The notes under the pieces were generated by a model. The model worked only from the letters and a program-made list of their open reading frames with translations. It did not search any database and had not been told where the DNA came from. The position numbers and the translations under genes are program-made. 64,000 nt of DNA, from NCBI RefSeq assembly GCF_000524195.1, contig NW_020170385.1:1476033-1540032 (forward strand), written 5' to 3'. Shown in pieces: positions 1 through 11,200 of the stretch (position 1 is its first letter; each line of letters begins with the position of its first letter). This DNA comes from Echinococcus granulosus (Eukaryota; Platyhelminthes; Cestoda; Cyclophyllidea; Taeniidae).

Positions 1-1595
1 TCTTCGTATAGGTAAAGGAATATTATGCTCGTGCTAATGCACCGCCAGACAACTGCAAAGATGTTGAGGTAGAATTTGCATATCATTCAGAGTAAACATT
101 GCATTAAGGAAACAGACTAGTGATTCTATGAGCTCAGTAAGAAAAGAATAAGAACGACTGCGTCATTTCACAGAAAGCGTCCTAAACACCGACCGATAAT
201 CAGGATAAATCTCGGACTTATGAAGTCACATTATGCTGGATAATATTAACAGTCGTACGTTTTCTGCTTAAAAATACAGTCCATTTTTAAAATTGGAATC
301 GTAAAACGGTTTTAAAATATGAAAATAAAATATGCGTTAGAATACAGCTGGCTACGAGTGATGAAAGCATAAGGATGAATAAAAGGGCATCAATGTACTT
401 GTACGAATAGATATGCCAGTCGTGTTTTCGGCGTTTCTCCAAAACTGTACATCATTTTTGAATGCGAGGAAGTCGAAAAATAACTATAATGACATACATC
501 AGTTAAAAAAGGGAAAAAAGCACTAGGAGCTAATTATCGTCCACTTACGTGAAACACTGATACAACTACCGTAGTCAATAAGAGATAAAGATTAGTTTCA
601 GTAAAAATACCCTGTATATCATCTATATCTTTATCCTTGATACCTAAAATGATATTTGAGGGCTATCAATCTAATTAAATAAAACAGACCCATGACTTTC
701 AGTTGTTTTGCTGCCTGTGCAAGCATGCATCTAAGGCGAAATCTTCCTATCGAAAGAGGGATGACTTCAATCGTAAAATTGAGCCTTTTTGTGGGATTTT
801 CGGGCAATTCCAGCCAGTAATATGTCGGCTGCAATTGTGGATCTACGAGGAAGAGAGGAAGATATAGGAGTTCCGATTTTTTCCGAAACACGTAGAAATA
901 TGGCATCAGTTCGTGTGGAACAGCATTCATCGGAAATGCAACAGTATCCTTCAAAATGTATACTTCCAGGTGGGATAACCAATGAGCCGTAGGCCTAAAT
1001 GTCCCCGATACGCTGCTTTTCTAAAAAACGAGAATATTTTCATCGAAGCAAAGGGGTGAGAGCTTAAATTTAGGGGCATCCTCAAGATGGCCAAAAACAA
1101 CAACTTCTGTCAGCGCCTACCTGAGGAGACAGCAAGTTACGAGATTTTGGGGAAGGTTCCCGATGGGTGGTAATCATAACATCTCCCGTAAATAAGCTGT
1201 CGTTTTTGTGGGTTCGAACTTGAACGTTACAGGTAGCAGTACCATTTTTGAAAATGGTGGTTGGAACCTCGACTTCACCAGTCCTAAACAGTTACACGCA
1301 CTAAAGAGAGATACCATTTCACACCTTGATGACTATCGAATGGCGGAATAGCGAATTTATGAGAGGAGATGCATCCTTTGCCTTCGGAGAAGCAACCTTC
1401 AATCTTACAAGAACTGGATAATGCCGACATTTAACCTACGATTATTATCTCATTGCCAGGATAGGCAGGGAAAACGCACGATTTCGTGTCAATACAAGTG
1501 GATGGTGAAAACATCTCATAAAAGGTATACACATTGTAGACTATGTATCCAATAACCGCTACAAACAAAGTCTTGTCCAAAAATTTTCCAACCAT
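1..1595 (-). CDS. CLPTM1L: CLPTM1L-like multi-pass ER membrane protein, 5' half (continues beyond left edge)
   Basis: Exons read on the minus strand: 1595-1436, 1413-1323, 1283-1121, 1020-690, 643-549, 483 to about 399; all phases agree. The start Met at 1595 opens a signal-anchor-like hydrophobic segment followed by a paired-Cys stretch (TCIDTKSCVFPAYPG), as in CLPTM1L. The 1020-690 exon carries YLPLFLVDPQLQP and SIGRFRLRCMLAQAAKQL, matching the luminal domain (human ILFIDQLSN / SLGRLRFWIHMQDAV). The next exons give GIFTETNLYLL and then FFDFLAFKNDVQFWR, the family's most conserved signature at the start of the membrane bundle. CLPTM1 family proteins sit in the ER; CLPTM1L has been reported as a glycolipid scramblase, which is family knowledge and not visible here. 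The C-terminal transmembrane half is outside the window. The first introns are tiny (22, 39 and 46 nt). Identity is firm; the exact ends of exons 1, 2 and the last visible exon are less so. Confidence 0.86.
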
Positions 1596-3430
1596 TGTGG
1601 AAGTTTTAATGAAACAATTTGGCAAATCGTGTAAATTTGCAAGGTTTCTGACACGTATGATAAGCTTCTCAGAAGGGGCGGTTTTGGGAAGAGGGTATTT
1701 CAATAAATAAACCCAAGGAAATATTTAAGGCTTACATTAATAGGTCTTTTAGTTATATTATAACACAAATATTTTATTCTGCAGATCCATCTCAAGTTCA
1801 CCTCGAAAAGCAAGTATTAGCTACATCGAATACCTTCCCTCCTAGGGAGCAAAAAATTGTTTGAATAAGTTTGGCTCCGTATAAGCACCGTTTGCACTAT
1901 TACAGCTCCTCTGTATTTAGTCACTCCTAAATATACGCAAACCAGTCTTGTTACTTTGAATTATTTTGTAGCGCAACCACAATGTAATGAGCGCCGCATT
2001 TCTGCATATATGCAGTAGCCTCTTATGCATACTCGCTGTGGTTATCAGTGTTGCCAATCGTACTATATTTGGGTTGGATTATTGCGAATCAAAGTTCCAG
2101 CTACATGTACCCAAGATCCAAAAAATAATTTATTGTAGGTGCCCAAGTCTTCCCTGATCCCATGAACGAAACGGCTATTATCACTATGTAGAAGGCCTAG
2201 GGAACTGTGGGCATGGTAATTTAATCATGTTGCCAAGGCAGTAGTTTAGAACCTCAGTTACAGCACCTTCCTTTTCCTTCTTTGGGCGCCGACCGCAGAG
2301 TCCCCACGGTCAATTTTCTGCTTCAGTTGCAGTCTCTGTGTGAACTGCAACCAACCATGAGACGAGATGGAAGGCCACAAGAAGAAATTGCATCATAGGA
2401 GGGATGCTACTCACTAGTAGCACACGCTGTAGACCAGATGGGAAATCCCAAATGTCACATCTGCTGCAATGCGAACTCCCTCAATTGAGAGCCCATTTAC
2501 GATAGTGCCAGATTCTGAGAAATATTCTACAACGAAGATATCTATAAGTCTATTGCTCCTCAGAGCAGCAGTTGTCGAAATGAAGGTCAAAAAGGGAACC
2601 CATACTTCTAGGCTATGCCAAATTATTTCATCCACGAAACTATGGTAAGCCTTTCTCCCTGAGCAACTCGTATTTCTTGAAACCTGATATTGATCATTTG
2701 ACCACTACTGTACAATACCCAAAATTAGCGATTTCCCGAAACTAGGCACCCGAGCATCCACAAGTTTTGGTATCTGTAGCCGACGCCTTCCTTGTACGGC
2801 CAATTATCTAAATAACAGGATAGTCACCTTTTTAGGCCAGAATCACCCAACACTGCCCCAGAGCAGCTAATGGACCACGCTGCCAAGCAAAGTGCGAAAT
2901 AGAGTTTACGTAGCCAAGTGTACACTCAAAAGGGAGTGAATCCCAAGAGTACACTATTGACTTCCACTCAAACTTGATGCATTTACTACTTTACAGAGGT
3001 GGCAACTCCAAGCCACCTCTTCAGCAGCCGAACACCCGCATGCGGTTCCTGAATTCTCTAACGCAACAACCTGCGTTCGCTCAGCTCCACCAATTACCCA
3101 TCCCCTATAGCCCACAGTTGCTACTATTTAAATACGCGCAGCAGCGCACAAACATTGATTTAGCCCATATCTATCTATGGACAGGACCACAAGCCAACCA
3201 GACACAAGTACATTAATCCAAGTAGACTTTATCCTCTTATAATGCAACTCCACACTAGCCAAAAAATTATTTGAAACACATTTAGTCCATATTTCTAGAT
3301 TAGTTCTCCGCGATAAGCACGTATTTCAACGAAGCACGATCTGGATAAGATTTACGTACTCTGGATCAAACAGCCAAATTGAAACCCATAACCACATAAA
3401 TTTCCTATGCATGAGTGAGAAAGTAAACTT
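1596..3430. other. Intergenic region between UBAC2 and CLPTM1L
   Basis: This region holds the presumed UBAC2 3' UTR and the CLPTM1L upstream region. I find no convincing gene. Two small open frames stand out: a plus-strand frame at 1987-2157 beginning with a hydrophobic leader, and overlapping open frames on both strands at about 2414-2640. Neither matches a family I know. Confidence 0.5.
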
Positions 3431-5520
3431 CTAGTGTGAATTGAAGGATGGGTCCTGTAGAAGGTTAATGGCCTCGTAAACATCCCCATGTGCCACTGTC
3501 AATGCAAGGTGGGATCGTTCCTCAGGGAAACCCATATCAACGAGATTTTGAACCTAAAATTTGGAACAACAAATAGACTTACATATTGACGTTCGAAAAT
3601 CCCATGATAAAACTAATTAAACCATTATGATGATTATGATGGCAAAAAGGAACTACTTTTGAAAAGACAGAGCTCCAAAGCCTAAAGTACTCGTTTAAGC
3701 CCTAGGGTAAATCGTAATTCAAGCCCAGCTGCATAAAAATGGTGGTAATCATCATTCAGACAATACCTCATGGGGCTGTGGAGCGTAGTTCCGCCGTCTA
3801 TTACTCTAAAGGAAAATAAGACAATACGTTGGCTAATAACAAACGCATAAAATAAACCGAACAATGAATCCAAATTTACAGTCGGAAGGACATTCGTGTC
3901 AAAGGGTAACTTGGAGGGGCGGTTTTGTATAACAGGAATTAAAGTAGGAAACTGCCTTAAAGCACTCAGACAAGAATTTTAACCTATAATAGATGATACA
4001 CTTAAAAAGAGGCATAAGCTGATTATGCCGAAATTGTAGATGGGAAGGGGTCGCAAATCCATTTCAGAATCAGCAAAGATTCGTGAGGAGTTTGCACAAA
4101 TGAATATTTCTACTGTATAATAATATGGAGAGGCTAACTGGGATTAAAGAGAATTATTCGGTGAAATATTTAGCTTAAATCCATATTTACTATGGTTAAA
4201 CGCTCACGTAGGCAAGTTGTGTCCGTCTCAAATCCATTAGGGCCTGTTCCTGTCTATCAAGGGCCCCTTGCCTTTGAAGGTCTAGAGTAGCACCAATATA
4301 ATTTAAGGCATCGTCGGGTACTTCACTAGATAGGAGTGGTCCGATCAATCGATTGAAAATCTCAGCAATCCCAAAAGGGATTAAATTAATCTTTTGTAAG
4401 TTCTTCCATTGGTAAACAAGGCCAGCCAGCTGAAAGTAAGTTAAGCCAACATAGAACAAATCAATCATTTAAACTTAAAAACAAAGGAAATTGGTACACA
4501 GTAAACTGTTTCAGGTATCCAGCACTACATTTTTAAGGCAAAGCCAGAACTGATTTCCTTTAAATAGACATCTCACTCCATACCTCGCAAAGAATCATAA
4601 TAGAAAAGTCGAAAATTGTGCATAAACGACGGTGCTCTGTTGTAGACCTCGCTGCATTATCAAACCTCTGCTCGCAAATGATATGAACTAGATATACTTG
4701 AGATGGACTTACTAAACCACAACCGCATACAATCAAGGAACCGAGTGATGAAGTTGCTAACTAAATGCTCATGATTAATTAAGATTCACTTGATAAAATA
4801 CCCGTAGACCAATGAGATAAAGAAATGACTTCCTTGATATCGGTAATCCAGCAACAGTCATCACAAGCAAGTTCGGGATCTCAGTAAAATAAGGAATAAA
4901 ATAAGGAAAAATTAAGCAAAACCTAAAGCAGGACGAATATACCCAGTTACACAAACTTACGGGCCCGATGGAAGAGTGTTTAGATTAATTCTGTAGAATG
5001 ACAAGAGTTTGATGAATAGAAGTTCGAATGCCGTAGATAGAAGAGAAACCCACATAATCGACGTCTAGAAAGTCACTTCTAATGATATACTCGTTTTACT
5101 AAATATTTTCGGGAACCGTAACGTCGCTCAAAAATACGAAAATAGTATATGATTAGGCATCCAAGCAAAAAATCCGTCGGATCCATAAAAGCGGTTTTCG
5201 ATAAAAACCACTGAATAAACTAGGGCAACCATTCGTAAGATTCATGTGACTTTACTCCATGCTTATTAAAAATAGCATTAGTATCGTATATGAATAGATT
5301 CCGATATGCGTCACCGGAAATGTGAACAAAGGCAGAAGTAGTGACGACTGCGAAAATAGAGCATTTAGAAACAGATGTCTTATCTAAAAGAAAGCATAAA
5401 TCGAGGTCATATGAACAACAGTTAAATTATGCACCTATTAAACATCACAAACCAACTTATATTGAGTAAAATCGCGACATCGCCTGGACTATTTCTCGGA
5501 TAAATCAAAGTACCCAACAT
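3431..5520 (-). CDS. UBAC2: UBAC2-like rhomboid pseudoprotease with C-terminal UBA domain
   Basis: Exons (minus strand): 5520-5514 (tentative start, ATG TTG G), 5383-5256, 5210-5100, 5064-4961, 4922-4802, 4549-4529 (tentative 21-nt micro-exon), 4429-4208, 3951-3880, 3553-3431; about 302 residues against 344 in human. Diagnostic matches are IYYFRIFERRYGSRK (human IYNFRIFERRYGSRK), NTLPSGPFCLIFPYF (human SNLPSGFLAPVFALFVPF), PNLLVMTVAGLPIS before YLIGL, and IGATLDLQRQ (human IGMGATLDIQRQ). The last exon encodes a UBA domain (LVDMGFPEERSHLAL) and stops shortly after it. UBAC2 is an ER polytopic protein linked to ER-associated degradation and to UBXD8 retention; it lacks the rhomboid catalytic Ser/His, and none is seen here. 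Introns of 45, 35 and 38 nt separate the membrane-domain exons. The family call is strong. The first exon and the micro-exon rest only on splice phase. Confidence 0.87.
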
Positions 5521-8293
5521 CAGGAGAAAAAAACAGGCCTACGTACTACTGAACAGGAAAATCAGAAATGACTATCTACGTTTTGGGGGCAGCCTAACTA
5601 AATGTAAAGTAAAACAAAGGGAAACTGAAGAAATAACAACTACATACAGAAACCAGAGTAACTAAACGAGGGAAACATCTTTAAAGCAATCTTGAAAAGT
5701 GCGGATAACGGCGTCCAGTAAACATTCGAGAAGCAATAATCTGTACTTATATTTTTCCTTCGAGCAATATGCTTTCAAAAAGCGATTACACTCGTTTCCC
5801 CCAAATTCGTCGGCACAGATGGTCCAAACGATTTTTGCAAAAATTTTGTGAAGTTTGTCTATTATATCCAACCCCGCTAATATACGAGTTTGTCTAATAG
5901 CTAAAGCAAAAAAAAACATAGTATTAGTGACATTTTTGCCAGCTCCTACTAATTTTTTGGCTTTAAGATTGAGTTTGAGAATTCCTAACTGAAATCTGCA
6001 ATGTTGAAATAACCGAGCCCAAACAACTCAAACTGAAACCCTTCTGTTTCTTATCATAGCGTAGTATGGTAAAAGTTGTCACATGTGCATTAATTTGCGT
6101 GAATTGAGAATTATGTGAAAGTGGCCGTTCTTAAATGCTAGGCCACTCAAAAAACTGTGCTGCTAAAATTTATTTTGTCAACACATCACTAATCCAATGT
6201 ATACCCAATTTTTCCGCCACCATTCGGGTTCAATGCTATTTTTCCATATCAGTGGGAAAATACGGAAATAATATATTATTTTAAGTAGCTCCGATAGAAA
6301 CTTGTCGAATTCTATGTAGATTAGCTAAAGTAGTATGATTACAGGTCTCAAGGAACAGGTTGTACTCACATGCTTTTCTAATCTAGTTGTGGTACTTTGA
6401 TTGTTTAGCGCTACGTTTTGACTACGCAAGCACATGACGTTCCGCGATTACCTTTCCCTGGACGGCATGGTCTCCGAGTCACGCCACTAGCCCCTTGCTA
6501 CTTTCGTACGTCGACAGTACTTTTCCCGCCCTAGTTATATGACCGGAGTCCAGGAGGCTACTTAGTCTCTCGTAGAGTATAACTCAGTAAACAAAAACTG
6601 GCAAAAGATCTAACTAAATAGAAAATTGGATCAGAGCATAAATAAGTTACTCATTTATTCCACGTAATAACTTGGCTTTTTAGTAAGGGAGTCTACTAAA
6701 ATAAATTGACTAGGAGGGGTTAATAAAGGATATCTCTCTTTTAACTTTTGCTATCCTCTGCCTTTTGCCCTGGTTAACACTTCAATCACTCCGTAAGAAT
6801 ATTTAAAGCAAACAGTTGTGTAACTTTGCATTTGGCTGGCGCGTCATTGAGGCCCTTATCCCCCAGATTGAGACAATGATCAATCCCTTCAGAGCTTTTC
6901 GGTGGACGCCATACTCTGCTTCCCCATCGGAAAATAGAGGTTTGAACTGCAAACATATGTGGCTGTTCCTCATTTCAAGAACAATTTGGGTTCTCACTTT
7001 TGGGAATCCTAGGCCGTCAGGAAAACTTATTCTGCATATTTCTCCAATTTTCCCCCCGGTGAACAATATTCCACATCACTACCCCGCACGACAACTGGTC
7101 GCCAGTCTGTGTGCAAGACCTTCGTACCCGAATCCTCCAACCTACATTTACTACAGCGCCAAGTGGTACACAATTACTCAAGTTTATCACTCAAGGGCCC
7201 AAGTCGCTATCGCTGAGACGGATTCGAGCTCTCAAACGCACCCGTAGCGATAAAGAGCAGGCGCGATTAGTGTCAAACGACCGCTAATCAGCCAAGGACT
7301 TTCGTCAACTTGCTGCATAGGATATACTGATTTACTAAGTCGTGATACCACTTCGCGGTGATGTGCCTCAAACCCAAACTAACAACGCTTAGTTCACTTA
7401 ACAACAGAACTAACTCATTGACGGAAAAACTTTAAACGACATCCACACGCGAGAGGCACAAGGAAACATGCGTGAGCGCACATCTTTGCTACTATATTGC
7501 AGTAAACTCAGAATCGAGTTTGAGTGGGTAGAATAAGGGAAGGCCAAGGAGCTGAAGCAGAGTTAGGGATTTCAGTAAGGCTTCCAAACAGTACGGATCA
7601 TGAGGGCAAGGGAGACTAACAGATACATTTGAAAGCTGGCAAAAAGAACATACACGTGCATCGGAGAGGAACGAGTAATAGCGATAGCTACCGCAAACCC
7701 CTAACGAACACGACAGGGGCGAGAGACCAAGGCGGTAAGTGCTGCAAGCCGTTGCCAACGTTCACGTCCACATACTTATGCAGTACACAGATGGAGGTCT
7801 AGTAAAATAATACCGGAGGTGGTAAATCTGGAAGCAGGTATAAAAAGGAAACAGTGTAAGTCTACATTAGTGGGCACGAGGTGATGGCCTGAAACTGGCC
7901 ATGCATAAGTGGAATTGAGCAAAGATGGAGAAAATTGCAGGTCTAAGTATATTGCAGAATCAGAATTAAGCAGAGGCAATAGCGAAATTGAGAGCTTGAA
8001 GTGGGTTGAGTGCGAGGAGCGGAATATGAAAACGTGGTCACAAAATGAACGCGCAAAGGAGTACCGTATGAAGAAACGTGGGGAACATTGTTTCCTATGC
8101 GATTTCACAGCACACTACGGTAGGTGAATTTTTTTCAAAAAAACCGCCAGGTTATCAAGAAAGAGCTGAACCGATTAGAGGGGGATCTCCTGGGTGCTCA
8201 TTTTAGAAGTCGAATGCGTCTGTTCATTAATCCTTGAATGCGTATACGGACTCGTTGAACACTTCCGGAATGCGGTTGATTGTCACGATCCGA
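5521..8293. other. Region between UBAC2 and LARP1
   Basis: This stretch is expected to hold the UBAC2 promoter and LARP1 3' UTR. Segments at about 6420-6560 and 6880-7260 are richer in G+C than their surroundings and open on both strands, suggesting old repeats rather than genes. No recognisable protein domain was found. Confidence 0.4.
5662..5900 (-). CDS. Possible orphan exon, unknown protein
   Basis: A minus-strand open frame of about 79 codons follows a good acceptor (pyrimidine-rich stretch ending CTTTAG at 5901) and ends in a stop at 5662. The translation looks helical and Cys-containing (KIVWTICADEFGG, RLLLLECLLDAVIRTFQ) but matches no family I recognise. It could be a last exon of a small gene whose other exons I cannot see, or a chance open frame. 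It is not part of the UBAC2 match. Confidence 0.2.
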
Positions 8294-11200
8294 TCAAAAT
8301 TTCTGCTCCTTCAAATGCGGCTTTGCTTGAGCCACGTTTTTATTTAATGCGTAAGACTTCTTTTTCATGCTCTGGGATGGATGTGAATTTTTGGCACTTG
8401 ATTGAGTTTGAACGTTAGAGCTCGACTCTTCCACTGATTTTGTCTGCTCCCCCGCCTGCGATGACTCCAACTTCTCCTCCTTTGACTTTGGTTCAGCTGC
8501 TACTGGAGCCGTGGGTATCGTCACCGTTTCGCACATTTTATTGACCACCTCAGGTTCAGACTCCGACGACGACTCCTTCGAGGAGCCACCCGCTGGCAGT
8601 CCCGAGAGGCGGTGGGTGGGCAACTCTGGGGTTAGGACGTGGGCACTGCCAGTAATTATTGTCTCCGATTGTGTTCTCCGACGACTGCCAGCCAAGAAAA
8701 AACCATCAGGCGGTTGGAACTAAAAAGGGAAAATAAGTCAACAGGCAATGTGTACCTACTATGAATACAAAGTAGCCGAAATCTGAATGGTAAACAATCC
8801 GGAAAGTCCCGGTAATTCGCAAAGAAAACATGCGGAAAAAAAAACAATATTGCAGGATCAAAGTAAGCGGACGCGATCGTAGTTCAAATGTCGACTAAGC
8901 TAAACGAATTAGATCATCTAAGTAACACTAGTGCCTTCTAAATGGCAGGTGGTATAGCCGCTGTTACCAAGTCTTTCCTAAACAGTATACAAAAATTGCA
9001 ATTTTTATAAGCGCTGGGGCGGCATTTCTTTTTGTCTGATAAGATTCCAAACGGAGATAATGTAGAGAGCAAGTATATTTGTAAGAGAATACCAATACAT
9101 GCTGAAATTAGAACTGACCCGACCAAATTAAGAACGCTGTACAATGACTCACGTTTACTCTAAAGTCCCCCAGAGTTTTGTACTTTTCGAGTATTTCACA
9201 TAGCTTTGGGCTAACTTCGACGCAATTTTTGCTGTAGTGAAGATAAGCCCAAAATTTCTCCAAGCCATACAGATGCCGAGATTCATAATCCTTTAGAGTT
9301 TCCTCCTACAAAGCGAAAGGAGCAGAACCACTCAAAACTAAAAAATGAACTCACGAAAGTAAGCGAAATGCATTGCTTCAACGGCACGTAAAAACAAATT
9401 TTATCAATTACTTGGAAGTCATTAAAAAGATCCTGCCTGAAGCGCAACTCCAGGCCATAGCTGAAGAATCTGAAAAGGCACTCAATTCCGTAACGGGAGC
9501 CACATAAGGCATCCTCTGTAGAATAACGGCGAAATTCTTTGTACATTGTACGATTGAAGTTTACGCGTAGGAAGAAAGACCAAAATCGATAGAGTGTGTT
9601 CATTTCCTGTTAAGGGGAGAATGACTTCGGCTGCAAACACACAACATCAACTCAAAAATGTGACCAAGGTTAAAAACAGTAAAAAACGGTTACGGATACA
9701 GCTTATCAGGTTCAGTTACTATGCATTATCATTATTCAGCAGTTATATTAGAATCCCGATCTTAAATAGTACACGAAAAACTTTCAAGGTTTACTTTAGG
9801 ATAGGACACGTTGGTAAATAAGTTGAGTAAACACGAGCAGAATAAAATCAAGATAAGTTTTTACAAATCCAGGAAAGGTACGTTTAAACACAAAAAAGTT
9901 TATCTTTCAATGAAATGTAAAATAAGAGTGCTAAAAAAGTGAAGAGTAGGTAAAGGCGAAAAAATTGATGAGATGACTGACTTGAGATCTGCCCCTTCCG
10001 TGTAATTCACGATCGCGAAGGCAAGCAGCACGAAACTTGTTGTAGCGGTGGAAGGTGAAGCCATGCTGACGCAAAAGTTGCTGACTTGGATGCTCGGTAA
10101 AGGGATCTCTAGTACCAGGTGATAAAGAGGTTTCAGGAGCTGCCGCCGAATCACTAAATTAGAAATGCAATTATCAACGTCCTCCCTCACCCCTGTAGGT
10201 TTGAGTTCATTTCGAAAATAAAAGTAACAGAAAATTACCACAAGCTCTTTTCAATAAGACAGCACCCTCCATTTGCAAAAATGACTTTATTGGGCGCACA
10301 TTTTACAGGTATATATGCCACTCTCCTGAGGGGTTATCCCGCCTTAGCCGAACTGGAGTCAACCTTTTGCGCACTCAGAAAACCACAATTGTCGTAAAAA
10401 ATGCTAGTGACCACTATTTTCAATGCCATTTTAACAGAGTGTCACTAAAAACAACGTCAAGTGGTAGTACTAATAAAACGTTAATAACGTTAGTCGAATA
10501 CCCAAAATGAAACACATTCAGCCATTTAAAAGTAGTTGAATAAGGGCCGAAAGAGTAATTGAACAACTGCTAGTGAGATAGAATATGGAAGCCGGTGATT
10601 TCACGAGGACGTTTACTCGCCTTCAGATATCGTGAATTTTGCTTGATGTGACACGTGCTGCAAATTTTCGAACACACTCCTGCACTCAAGAAGCATTAAC
10701 AACTTTGACAGTGAATTACTTCATTGGAAATGGTGAGCAAGATTGTATGGGGAGTGGAGGAAATGAAATTTCATGTTAGGCTGCAGAACACTAGCATGCA
10801 ATTCAATTCATGCGCGGGTTCATTAGGTCAATAATACAGTTTAACTATTCTTGGCTGAAGCATTGAGAACTTGCATTAGCAACAGTTGAAAGGTCATAGT
10901 GAGTTCCAGAAACTGCGAACACAAGTTAAGGAAATTAATCGTGTTAATAGACCACTTTAAACCAACTTTGCTGCACTGGGTAAACAAGGGACCACGTGAA
11001 ACCCTTCTGCAACAGTAAAGCATTGTACATACAAGCCTAACAACAAGGCAGACGTTTTTGATACGAGACAGTCGGTTTGAGCCTGTGAACAAGATGATAA
11101 GAAGAGCATTCCAGCTACTAAACTCCGACTCATCAAACAGCCAGTCCCGTTGATTACAGTATTGGCTATCAAATAAACAACTAAATTTTACAAATCAAAA

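Noticed and set aside
2414..2640. Overlapping open frames on both strands, the minus one hydrophobic
   Set aside because: No family match and no exon partners. It lies outside the CLPTM1L and UBAC2 exon sets.
3682..3873. Minus-strand frame containing GLELRF, similar to the LARP1 DM15 repeat
   Set aside because: Only six residues match and it lies in a UBAC2 intron. The true DM15 exons are at 9153-10153.
6803..7247. Plus-strand frame of 143 codons and minus-strand frame of 87 codons
   Set aside because: They are mutually overlapping on opposite strands, have no recognisable domain, and sit in an isolated GC-richer patch that looks like an old repeat.
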